A stretch of 41,530 nucleotides of DNA from Polaromonas sp. GTDB lineage: Bacteria; Pseudomonadota; Gammaproteobacteria; Burkholderiales; Burkholderiaceae_C. Numbering within the stretch: the stretch's first letter is position 1; each line of letters opens with the position of its first letter. A program made the position numbers and the translations under genes. Below the pieces are notes generated by a model. It had not been told where the DNA came from and did not search any database. It saw only the letters and a list, made by a program, of their open reading frames with translations. This document shows, one piece after another, positions 34,272-41,530 of the stretch. The stretch is from NCBI RefSeq assembly GCF_012927415.1, contig NZ_JABBPF010000167.1:1-41530 (forward strand), written 5' to 3'.

Positions 34272-34571
34272 TTAATATTGGACTGGAGCCCGGTTTTGCT
34301 CGTAACGTGTCCGCACGCGCAGAAACTTGAGGTGGTGCGATGACTCAATGATTTTGTAGACCGGACGGGACTGGGCATCCAGGCGCTGGTTGTAAAGCCT
34401 TCCCCCCAAGCACCGCCCGGCTTTTTGAGAGGCAGCGACGTTTGAAAAGAATTGGAACAGGACGTTCAGCAGCAGATCGAGTGCGTCAAGTTGAAGCCCT
34501 GAAAGAGTCAGGTTTTTGGCGTCTTTGCGGGCCTGCGTGGTGTAAACCAGTTGCAAAGGCGACTGACTCAC
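34272..34571 (-). pseudogene. YoeB/RelE-type toxin, altered by compensating frameshifts
   Basis: A 99-codon frame starting MSQSPLQLVYTTQARKDAKN matches the N-terminus of Txe/YoeB-like mRNA interferases, and the end LYNQRLDAQSRPVYKI plus LKFLRVRTRYE matches their C-terminus. The middle (about residues 38-55) makes no sense in this frame. The neighbouring frame over 34402-34456 reads SFQTSLPLKKPGGAWG, as expected for the family, so two opposite frameshifts, one at a run of six C (34402-34407), have scrambled it. Two positions that are often histidine near the C-terminus are serine and arginine here. The ATG overlaps the antitoxin stop by 4 bp (ATGA). Confidence 0.65.
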
Positions 34572-34810
34572 CAGACCAGCTCCGTCTCACAGTTGTTCAC
34601 CGGCGTATTCGAGCCTACAACAGTCCGCTTACGCGTTTCTGCAACGGATTTGAGAAAAAGCGTTTCCGGAACCGAGGCCCGGTCTGCGGCCGAAGTCAGC
34701 AGCGCTGAAGGGCGGGTGCGCTTGGTGATGACCGGCTGATGCGGGACAGCGCTGTCGTCAATCAGCCAATGCAAATTGGCGCGGACTTGAGCGGCGATAA
34801 CGATATTCAC
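34568..34810 (-). CDS. YefM/Phd-type antitoxin, diverged
   Basis: 80 residues from GTG 34810. The N-terminus NIVIAAQVRANLHWLIDD follows the Phd/YefM DNA-binding pattern (normally AAQARANLYRLIDE), then HQPVITKR and ETLFL, and the end TPVNNCETELVW follows the conserved TP-ECETELDW tail. Antitoxins of this type bind their own promoter and neutralise the toxin. Many substitutions in the middle suggest relaxed selection. The stop overlaps the toxin start, the usual coupled arrangement. Confidence 0.6.
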   Translation of the reverse strand: MNIVIAAQVRANLHWLIDDSAVPHQPVITKRTRPSALLTSAADRASVPETLFLKSVAETRKRTVVGSNTPVNNCETELVW

Positions 34811-34849
34811 CAATAAATAGTACGCTTTTTCGTAGGTCCCGGCAAATCC

Positions 34850-36289
34850 CTAACCATGCCGGATCGCCACCGTCTTCAGCGTGGTAAAGCCATACAGCGC
34901 TTCAAAGCCTTTCTCGCGCCCATAACCCGATGACTTCACGCCGCCAAAAGGCAGTTCCACGCCACCGCCCGCGCCATAGTTATTGATGAAGACCTGGCCG
35001 CTTTTTACGCGCCTGGCCATGCGGAACTGGCGCGCACCGTCGCGCGTCCAGATTCCGGCGACCAGGCCGAACTGCGTGGCGTTGGCCAGTTCGACCGCAT
35101 GGTCTTCGTCCCGAAAACTCATGGCGCACAGCACCGGCCCGAACACTTCTTCCTGCGCCAGCCGGTGTGTCACCGGCACGTCGCGCAGCAGCGTGGGCGC
35201 CTGGTAAAAGCCTGTTTCCGGCGCTTCGTCAACAATCTGGCCTTGCGCCACCATGGGAATGCCCGCGACCTGCGCATCGCTCAGGAAATCCCAGACGCGC
35301 TGCTGCTGGCTTTGCCGGATCAGGGGGCCAACGTCCAGATCCATGGCGGCCGGCCCGACACGCAGGGCTTCAAATGCCTGGCCCAGCTGCTCCAGTAGCG
35401 GCTCGTAAATTGATTGCTCCACCAACAGGCGCGAGCCGGCCGAGCAGGTCTGCCCGGCGTTTTGCACAATGGCGTTGACGATGGCGGGCAGTGCCAGCTC
35501 CGGATCGGCATCGCCAAACACAATTTGTGGACTTTTTCCACCCAGCTCCAGCGTTACCGGGCAATGGCGCTCGGCGGCGACCTGCTGGATCAGCGTGCCC
35601 ACCGTGGGACTGCCGGTAAAACTGATGTGGTCGATACCGGGATGGCGCGCCAGCGCGTCGCCGACTTCATGGCCGTAGCCGGTGACAATGTTGATGGCCC
35701 CGGCCGGAAAACCCACTTCGGTGGCCAGCTCGGCCACGCGAAGCAGCGACAGGCAGGCGTCTTCCGCCGGTTTAACGACGCAGACATTGCCCGCGGCCAG
35801 CGCGCCGCCCACGCTACGGCCAAAAATCTGCATCGGGTAGTTCCAGGGAATAACGTGGCCGGTGATGCCATGCGGCTCGCGCCAGGTCATCACGCTGTAG
35901 CCTTCCAGGTAGGGAATCGTCTCGCCGTGCAGCTTGTCGCAGGCCCCCGCGTAAAACTCGAAATAACGTGCCAGTGCGGCCGCATCGGCCCTGGCCTGTT
36001 TGCCCGGTTTGCCGCAGTCGCGCTGCTCGATCAGCGCCAGCTCTTCGGCATGTTCGGCGACCTTGACGGCCAAGCGCATCAGCAGCCGGCCACGTTCCAC
36101 CGCAGTCAGCCGGCTCCAGAGCAGTTCGAGGCAATCGCGGGCACTGCGCACCGCAACGTCGATGTCATGGGCGTTGCTGCGCTGAATTTCGTCGAAGACC
36201 TGGCCGTCGGACGGGTCCACTACAGGAATGGTTTTGCCCGAAGAAGAAGGAACGGAGGCGTTGGCGATGTAGTTGAACTGCATGCCCAT
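34850..36289 (-). CDS. Aldehyde dehydrogenase (NAD(P)-dependent)
   Basis: 479 residues. It oxidises an aldehyde to the acid in the cytoplasm. The cofactor-binding site has VIPWNYPMQIF and FTGSPTVG, the general base glutamate is in TLELGGKSPQIVF, and the nucleophile cysteine is in NAGQTCSAGS (Cys282). The C-terminal EEVFGPVL, NYGAGGGVELPFGGVKSSGYGRE segments are typical of the betaine-aldehyde/aliphatic-aldehyde group. The substrate is undetermined. It lies 107 bp downstream of the exporter operon and may be transcribed with it. Confidence 0.94.
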   Translation of the reverse strand: MGMQFNYIANASVPSSSGKTIPVVDPSDGQVFDEIQRSNAHDIDVAVRSARDCLELLWSRLTAVERGRLLMRLAVKVAEHAEELALIEQRDCGKPGKQARADAAALARYFEFYAGACDKLHGETIPYLEGYSVMTWREPHGITGHVIPWNYPMQIFGRSVGGALAAGNVCVVKPAEDACLSLLRVAELATEVGFPAGAINIVTGYGHEVGDALARHPGIDHISFTGSPTVGTLIQQVAAERHCPVTLELGGKSPQIVFGDADPELALPAIVNAIVQNAGQTCSAGSRLLVEQSIYEPLLEQLGQAFEALRVGPAAMDLDVGPLIRQSQQQRVWDFLSDAQVAGIPMVAQGQIVDEAPETGFYQAPTLLRDVPVTHRLAQEEVFGPVLCAMSFRDEDHAVELANATQFGLVAGIWTRDGARQFRMARRVKSGQVFINNYGAGGGVELPFGGVKSSGYGREKGFEALYGFTTLKTVAIRHG

Positions 36290-36377
36290 GATTTTGCGTC
36301 AAACCGGCGTCATCCATGAAGTCACAGGTATTTCAGTGAAGAAAATGACGGTGGCGTTTTATGAGCGGGTGAAAAAC

Positions 36378-36402
36378 GCCATAAATAAAATAGCATTCAG
36401 GA
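36378..36402 (-). repeat. Possible degenerate palindromic repeat after the exporter operon
   Basis: On the minus strand, GCTAT and ATGGC (one G-U pair) flank an AT-rich loop directly after the permease stop, followed by five T. It may be a worn copy of the GCTAT...ATAGC family and could act as a weak terminator. Confidence 0.3.
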
Positions 36403-37530
36403 TTTTTCCGGGCGTGCAACACGAAGCAAAAGCCAGCCGGCCGAGGCAGCCAGTGCCGCCAAAATCAGCAGGCAGCCTGCGACATCGGTCACCGGCGCGC
36501 CCATCTGGTTGAGCCTGAGCGAGGCCTGAATGCCCGCCGTGCTCGGAAATAGCCAGCGCAGGGCTTGCAGCAGCGCCGGCAGGGCTTCTGCAGGCCATGA
36601 AAAACCGGACACAAAGGCCATGGGCAAAGCCGTGAACAGCAGCACCTGCAAGGCTCTTTCGCGGTTGCCAAACCATACGCCCAGCAAGGCGCCCAGCGTG
36701 CAGATAGCCGGAATGTAGAAGGCCAGCAAGAGCAGTGCGCCGCCCGTGTTGGCGCCGCGCGGGAAATCCTGAGCCCAGAAAATCCAGCCAAAGTAGAGCA
36801 GGCCGCTGAGGTAGCCGGCGGTCGAAAACCCGAGGATGCGACCCAGCCAGGTCGCCGCGTCGGCGCGGTGCTTGCCGGTTTCAACCCATAGTCCGACCAG
36901 CATGCCCACGCCCATCAACAGCGTCTGCTGGATGATTAACAGGGCTACCGCAGGCACCACGTAGCTGCCGTAGCCTTCGGTTGGGTTGAACAGGGCCACC
37001 ATCTGGGTGTTGACGGGGTTGCGGCTGGCCTGGGCTTGCTGCGCACTTTGGCCGCTGGCCTGGAGTTTTCTGATTTCCACGTCGGCCGAGACGGTGCCGA
37101 CCGCTTCGGCAAAGCCGGACAGCACCGCCTTGTTGAGCAGGGCGTAACTGCCGTTGGCTTCCACGGTGACCACTGCGGCATTGCCGCGCAGCACATCACG
37201 CTTGAGGTTTCTGGGCAATATGGCGTAGCCCTCAATCTCGCCGTGCCACAAGGCTTGCCGGGCCTGGCGTTCGTCGCCGATGACCATGCGCACTTCGAGG
37301 CGCGGGCTGGCCTGGGCAAAACGGGTGATCTGGCGCGACAGGTTGCTGTGGTCGTAGTCCACCACGGCCACCGGCACGCGCGTGACGGCTTGTTTGGAAT
37401 ACGGCCAGGGGTAGAAAAACCCGTAAATCACCGGCGCAATCGCGATGAGCAGCAACACGCCTTTGTCAGCGGCAATGGTTTTGAGCGTATCCACCCAGGC
37501 CCGCCAGACGCTGCTTTGCGCCTGCATCAA
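36397..37530 (-). CDS. ABC-2 type transporter permease (second of pair)
   Basis: 377 residues. One N-terminal helix (GVLLLIAIAPVIYGFFYPWP), then a large extracytoplasmic region of about 150 residues (VPVAVVDYDHSNLSRQITRF), then five helices including YVVPAVALLIIQQTLLMGVG. This is the YhhJ/YbhR-type ABC-2 layout. Its ATG overlaps the stop of the upstream permease gene (ATGA at 37527-37530), so the two are coupled and probably form a heterodimer. No ATP-binding gene is present in the operon or window region nearby. Confidence 0.88.
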   Translation of the reverse strand: MMQAQSSVWRAWVDTLKTIAADKGVLLLIAIAPVIYGFFYPWPYSKQAVTRVPVAVVDYDHSNLSRQITRFAQASPRLEVRMVIGDERQARQALWHGEIEGYAILPRNLKRDVLRGNAAVVTVEANGSYALLNKAVLSGFAEAVGTVSADVEIRKLQASGQSAQQAQASRNPVNTQMVALFNPTEGYGSYVVPAVALLIIQQTLLMGVGMLVGLWVETGKHRADAATWLGRILGFSTAGYLSGLLYFGWIFWAQDFPRGANTGGALLLLAFYIPAICTLGALLGVWFGNRERALQVLLFTALPMAFVSGFSWPAEALPALLQALRWLFPSTAGIQASLRLNQMGAPVTDVAGCLLILAALAASAGWLLLRVARPEKS

Positions 37531-38711
37531 CGGCCTCCCCAGGTTTCAGGCTGGCCGGCACAGCGGGTCAGAAACGGGACACAAAATGCGCCTAAAACAA
37601 TCGTTGTTAATGCAAGCGCTATGAGGACTGGCGCCGAATAAGCCAGGGGTGCGGCCATTTGCAACTGTTCCATCTGCAGGCGGATGTAATGGGTGTAAGG
37701 CAGCAGTTCGGCCCAGCCTCTCGCCAGCGCCGGCATGGACTGCAGGGGAAAAGCCACGCCACCAAAGGCAAACGCCGGCGCGGTGATAAAGCCTGTGGTC
37801 GACAAGGCCGTGCGCAGCGAACGTGTGGCGCTTGACGCCAACGCGCCCATCGCCAGCGACAGTGCGAGAAAGGTCCACAACGCCAGTTGGACCCAGGCAA
37901 GCGAGCCCGGCGGATGCCAGCCACGACCAAGCGTCAACCAGAGCATGGACAGCGTGCCGACCGTGCCCAAACCCAGCCAAGGGCAGAGTAATTTACCCAG
38001 CAACGCCGCCGCCGTGTTGCCCCATCCGGTTTGCGGGCCCAGCCAGTCGGCCACGGTCCGGTCACGCAGTTCCCTGCCCACGGCCCAGGCCCCAGCGGTC
38101 ATCGCCAGGATGTGCAGCATTGCAGGAATCAACGCGGCGGCCAGGAACTGCTCGTAGTTGAGGGAAGGATTGAACAGTGTCACCAGGCTGGTCTTGATGG
38201 GCTCCATCGAGACTTGCGTGGCCAGCGCCGGCTCGCCTCGCTTGTTGCGCGCCGCCAGCTCTACGCCGGCCGACAGCGTGCCGACGGCGCTGCGTACATC
38301 GCGCTGGATCAGGCTCGAATGCGTGCCCAGCTGGGCGTTGTGCAGCAGCGTGACCTGCGCGGCCCGGCCCTGCTTGAGACTGCGCGCAAAGTCGGGCGGA
38401 ATGCTGACGACCGCATAGACTTCCGCGCGGCGCATGGCCTGTGTGACTTCGGCGGTGTTGCCATAAGGCCGCACCACCTGCAGACCGGGCGTGGCCTGCA
38501 GAAAGCGGATCAGCTGGCGCGAAAGGGCAGAGTGATCCTGGTCCATCACGCCAATCGGCAAGCGGTTGGGCAGGCCGGCCGAGAAGGTCCACCAGAGGAA
38601 CGCCACGGCCAGCAACGGCACCCATGAAATCATCGCCAGATCCCAGCGGCTGCGCTTCAGCCAGTCGGCTTCCCGGCGCGCGCTGGTGGCGAATGCCTGA
38701 GCAAATCCCAT
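37527..38711 (-). CDS. ABC-2 type transporter permease (first of pair)
   Basis: 394 residues from ATG 38711; an in-frame GTG at 38750 would overlap hlyD. It is built like its partner: N-terminal helix (LAMISWVPLLAVAFLWWTF), an extracytoplasmic domain with LPIGVMDQDHSALSRQLIRF, and a C-terminal membrane domain. The shared DQDHSxLSRQ / DYDHSNLSRQ motif shows that the two permeases are paralogues. It probably carries the substrate across the inner membrane to the HlyD/TolC conduit. Confidence 0.88.
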   Translation of the reverse strand: MGFAQAFATSARREADWLKRSRWDLAMISWVPLLAVAFLWWTFSAGLPNRLPIGVMDQDHSALSRQLIRFLQATPGLQVVRPYGNTAEVTQAMRRAEVYAVVSIPPDFARSLKQGRAAQVTLLHNAQLGTHSSLIQRDVRSAVGTLSAGVELAARNKRGEPALATQVSMEPIKTSLVTLFNPSLNYEQFLAAALIPAMLHILAMTAGAWAVGRELRDRTVADWLGPQTGWGNTAAALLGKLLCPWLGLGTVGTLSMLWLTLGRGWHPPGSLAWVQLALWTFLALSLAMGALASSATRSLRTALSTTGFITAPAFAFGGVAFPLQSMPALARGWAELLPYTHYIRLQMEQLQMAAPLAYSAPVLIALALTTIVLGAFCVPFLTRCAGQPETWGGR

Positions 38712-38733
38712 TTTCAGTCGCGCGGCGGGCGGC

Positions 38734-39705
38734 TCATTGAACCAGCACACTCATGCCTGGACGCGCGCCCTCAATCGGGGCGGCGGGTCTGGCGCGGACT
38801 TCAAAGGTGCGCGCGTCAAAGCCCTGGCCGTCGCGGGTGGCGCGCCAGGTGGCGAAGTCGGGCAGTGCGGCGCTGTAGAAGACCTTGAAACGGACGGCTT
38901 TGTTGCCCAGTGCGGGCAACACGGCATCAAACTCGGTATTTTTGGCGAAGCGCTGCAAGTGGTCTTCGCGCACGTTGAGTACCACCCACTGGTCTTTCAG
39001 ATCGACCACGGTCACCACCGCCACGCCCTGCGGCGAAAGTTCGCCGACCCTGGCCAGCACCTTTGCGACTTCGCCCGCTACCGGACTCCTGAGTTCGGTC
39101 TCGGCTTTGGCGGCCTCTGCTTCGGCCACCACTCCCGCGACCTGACGAGCCTGCGCATTGGCTGCCGCCTTGTCCTCGGGGCGGGCGCCGATGCGCGCCA
39201 TGTCGTACTGCGCCCTGGCGGTGGCCGCCTGGTCGCGCGAAGTTGTGAAGTTGGCTTCGGCTTCGTCACGTTTTTGCGCAGCCACCAGCCCTTCCCTGGC
39301 CAGGCCGTCAACGCGTCTGAAGGAGGTCTGGGCGAGGGCGGCGGCGGCCTGCGCGCGCTGCCATTGCAGTCTGGCCATCTCCAGCTCTTGCGGCCGAGCG
39401 CCGTTTTGTGCCTTGTCGGCAACAGCCTGAGCCGCTTGCTGCGCGGCGGTGGCTTGCGCCAGCCTGGCGGCAACTTCGGGGCTGTCGGTGCGCATCAGCG
39501 TTGCGCCGGCCGCAATCTGATCGCCTTCTTGCACCAGCACTTCGGCAATTCGGGCCGTGACTTTGGGCGCAATATCGGTTTCCCGGGCTTCCATCTGGCC
39601 CTGGAATACCGCTGGCGGCGGCAGGGACGCGCGCCAGACTCCATCAGCCAGCAAGGCAGCCACTGCGGCCGCTGCAACGGCGATGCCGATATTTTTCTTG
39701 TTCAT
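38734..39705 (-). CDS. HlyD family secretion protein (periplasmic adaptor)
   Basis: 323 residues with an N-terminal anchor helix (IGIAVAAAAVAALLADGVW). Split lipoyl motifs are DIAPKVTARIAEVLVQEGDQ and LRSPVAGEVAKVLARVGELS, around a coiled coil rich in alanine and glutamine (about residues 70-200). This is the YhiI-like adaptor type found with YhhJ permeases. Its ATG overlaps the tolC-like stop by 4 bp (39702-39705). It links the two permeases to the outer-membrane channel. Confidence 0.9.
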   Translation of the reverse strand: MNKKNIGIAVAAAAVAALLADGVWRASLPPPAVFQGQMEARETDIAPKVTARIAEVLVQEGDQIAAGATLMRTDSPEVAARLAQATAAQQAAQAVADKAQNGARPQELEMARLQWQRAQAAAALAQTSFRRVDGLAREGLVAAQKRDEAEANFTTSRDQAATARAQYDMARIGARPEDKAAANAQARQVAGVVAEAEAAKAETELRSPVAGEVAKVLARVGELSPQGVAVVTVVDLKDQWVVLNVREDHLQRFAKNTEFDAVLPALGNKAVRFKVFYSAALPDFATWRATRDGQGFDARTFEVRARPAAPIEGARPGMSVLVQ

Positions 39706-41108
39706 GGTGACATCACTTTCATGTCGGCGCGCGCTATGTACCGGCCGAACTCTTCAGATAGCCCGCAGCTCTCTAGCAGGCGGGCCAGCGCCACCACGTA
39801 GTCGTAGGCGACCTGCGCGCGTTCTGTTTCAACCTTGGCCTGGTTGACCTCGGCGTCAATCAGTTCCAGTGCCGTTCCGGTGCCTTCACGCAGTGCCGCC
39901 GTGCGCAGCCGCAACATTTCACGCGAAAGCGCCACGCCGGCGGCGGTGGCCAAAAACTGCTGGCGCGTCTGTTCCACGCTGCGCCAGTTTTTTTCGACCA
40001 GCAGGCCAATGTCGCTGCGCGCCTGCGCTTCGCTGCGTTCAGCCTGCTCGATCTGCTTGTTTGATGCGGCGGCCAGCGCGTTGCGGTCCACCGCATCAAA
40101 CAGCGTCCAGCGCACGCCCAGGCCGCCGATCCAGTTGGCATGGCCGGTTTTCAGTTCGCGCTGCCCAAAGGCAAACAACTGTGGTTTTCGAAGCGCTTCC
40201 TGACCCTGGTGCAGTTGCTCCGCCTGTGATTTTTTTGCATTGACCCGGGCCAGGCCTGGGTGCCTCAGCAGGGCCTGCTCCAGAAAATGAGGCAGCGGTT
40301 CGATCGCCTCGGTGAGCACAAAAAGCGGTGTTTCGGGCTTGACGATAGTTTCAGACTTGACGGTGCGGGCCAGCGCAATCGAGGCCAGTTCGGCTTCATC
40401 CTGCGCCTTGAGGGCGTTGCGTCTGGCTTCCTCGTACGCCGCCTGCGCCTGCAGCCGCTCCACCCGGGAGATCACGCCAGCCGACAGCATTTTGGCGGTG
40501 GCGGCATCATGCTCGCGGATGTCGTCCAGCGCCGCCTGCCGGAGCGCCGCCACTTTGCCAGCGAGTTGCGCGCCGAAATAGCGCTGAACCAAAAGGGTTG
40601 CCAGTTCATGTCCTGTCTTGTCGGCGTCGGCGCGCGCTTCGCTGCCCTGGGCGGCGACAAAGCCCCTCACCGCATCACTGGCACCGCCCGCGTAAATCGG
40701 CCACACGGCCGAGATGGATTTAGTGGTGCCAGTGTCATGCCGGTTGAAGGTGTAGCTGGCAGGGAACTGCGGCACGGGCAGCGGAATCGGCAGGTTTTGC
40801 AGGGGAATCGGCAACTGCTGGCTGATTTGCGTCAGCCGCTGGTTGACCGGATCGAGGTTGACATCAAGATTGGCGTTGTAGGCATAGGCCGCCGCTGACA
40901 AGCTCACGACGGGGCCACCCAGACCCTGGAGCGCCTGAGCCTGCAGACGCTTGCCGTCCACGGCAGCCTGCGCCGCAGCCAGCTGGTCAGAGCTGCTCTT
41001 GACGCGCTCCCAGGCGGTTTCAAAAGTCATGGCCTGCGGCTGGGCCTTGACCGGCGCGCAGGTCACCAGGCACAGCGTGGCTGTCAGCAGGAAGCAGGGT
41101 GAATTCAT
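39702..41108 (-). CDS. TolC family outer-membrane efflux protein
   Basis: 468 residues with a signal peptide (MNSPCFLLTATLCLVTCAPVKAQ region, cleavage near AQ). Two repeated OEP halves are visible, each with a long helical stretch: residues about 25-240 and 260-460, for example FETAWERVKSSSDQLAAAQA and GTALELIDAEVNQAKVETER. The segment with PIPLQNLPIPLPVPQFPASY is proline-rich and is predicted to be a beta-barrel loop. First gene of the four-gene exporter operon, coupled to hlyD. Confidence 0.9.
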   Translation of the reverse strand: MNSPCFLLTATLCLVTCAPVKAQPQAMTFETAWERVKSSSDQLAAAQAAVDGKRLQAQALQGLGGPVVSLSAAAYAYNANLDVNLDPVNQRLTQISQQLPIPLQNLPIPLPVPQFPASYTFNRHDTGTTKSISAVWPIYAGGASDAVRGFVAAQGSEARADADKTGHELATLLVQRYFGAQLAGKVAALRQAALDDIREHDAATAKMLSAGVISRVERLQAQAAYEEARRNALKAQDEAELASIALARTVKSETIVKPETPLFVLTEAIEPLPHFLEQALLRHPGLARVNAKKSQAEQLHQGQEALRKPQLFAFGQRELKTGHANWIGGLGVRWTLFDAVDRNALAAASNKQIEQAERSEAQARSDIGLLVEKNWRSVEQTRQQFLATAAGVALSREMLRLRTAALREGTGTALELIDAEVNQAKVETERAQVAYDYVVALARLLESCGLSEEFGRYIARADMKVMSP

Positions 41109-41516
41109 GGTGCCAGGATTGCGTTGAGTTACTGGGTTTTGTTGTCAAAAGGCAGTATGCCATTCACCTTTTTTTGCCCGTCCTTAAGCTATGGAGAATT
41201 TTAAAAAAACTTCGTCCGTGGCGATGGCAGGAAAAAAGTGAATTTGGCTTGATCTGCATTTGAAATATCGTGTGCAAATGGGCGCAAGCATGCAAAAAGA
41301 CGGTCGCTCAAGCGATGCAGTTGCGTATTCGTAAGGTCTAAAAATTTAGCGTTTAAGCCTGGCGAACAATCAATTCCTTCATCTGCTTTTTTTCTTTTGC
41401 TCCCCGCTCTTTAAGTACCGAGTTCATCAAAAAAAGGGGCTATAGCTGCAGTTATCTGGCGATTTAAAAAATGACATCTGAAAGCGAAACGAAATTTATT
41501 TGTGGCAGGTAGCATT
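41109..41516. other. AT-rich intergenic region upstream of the exporter operon
   Basis: About 400 bp, clearly richer in A and T than the rest of the window. On the minus strand TTGACA (41148-41143) is a perfect -35 hexamer 35 bp before the tolC-like start, but the matching -10 is poor. No gene or RNA was recognised. It probably holds promoters for both flanking genes. Confidence 0.5.
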
Positions 41517-41530
41517 ATGAAAAAACCCGC
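41517..41530 (+). CDS. Start of an unidentified gene (truncated by window end)
   Basis: ATG AAA AAA CCC begins at 41517, preceded by GGCAGGTAG, a fair ribosome site. Only four codons are visible, so no function can be given. Confidence 0.25.

Noticed and set aside
41437-41455. GGCTATAGCTGCAG as a member of the palindrome family
   Set aside because: It is a plain 8-bp self-complementary word without the loop and flanks shared by the other copies.

Overview
The window looks like chromosomal DNA of a betaproteobacterium of the family Comamonadaceae, most like Polaromonas, Rhodoferax or Acidovorax. This rests on high GC, several Bug-type solute receptors, the conserved orders dnaX-ybaB-recR and gloB-methyltransferase-rnhA, and two families of dispersed hairpin repeats that I associate with this family from memory. 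No rRNA, tRNA, CRISPR array or insertion sequence was recognised.

Layout. (1) 1-1100: 3' end of an MFS transporter, a frameshifted lipoprotein remnant and a tract of seven 7-bp repeats. (2) 1100-9090: a divergent LysR regulator with a dyad operator, then a catabolic operon: Bug receptor, acyl-CoA dehydrogenase, CaiB-type CoA-transferase, MmgE/PrpD protein, CitE-like CoA lyase and a second Bug receptor. Together these could take up, activate, oxidise and cleave an unidentified, possibly branched, di- or tricarboxylic acid. (3) 9091-10440: an orphan ParA ATPase behind about 580 bp without a recognisable gene. (4) 10583-13902: a decaying sulfur-oxidation (sox) locus. soxY, soxZ and soxB are open, but a cytochrome c gene carries a nonsense codon, soxX survives only as a 3' remnant, and soxA is missing between soxZ and soxX. 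(5) 13979-16920: dnaX-ybaB-recR. dnaX has an in-phase A AAA AAG slippery site with a -1 frame stop four codons on, which would yield a gamma subunit. (6) 17021-20807: a MAPEG protein, a three-gene SsuABC/TauABC-like importer and a DUF3096 peptide.

(7) 20853-24564: MltD-like lytic transglycosylase and a glyoxalase II homologue that has lost two metal ligands (both minus strand), then a YafS-like methyltransferase and RNase H1 (plus strand). (8) 24757-29330: an RND efflux adaptor and pump with an anomalous segment around transmembrane helix 8. (9) 29356-33225, minus strand: moaA-mobA-moeA for molybdenum cofactor, plus a GNAT acetyltransferase; moeA carries an in-frame copy of a palindromic repeat. 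(10) 33464-34813, minus strand: an SDR oxidoreductase and a decayed YefM/YoeB-type toxin-antitoxin pair. (11) 34850-41108, minus strand: a TolC-HlyD-permease-permease exporter operon with no ATPase gene, followed by an aldehyde dehydrogenase. A new plus-strand gene may begin at 41517.

Two themes recur. Several loci (sox, toxin-antitoxin, lipoprotein, gloB) are at different stages of decay. Small palindromic repeats lie between genes and also inside two open reading frames, dnaX and moeA.
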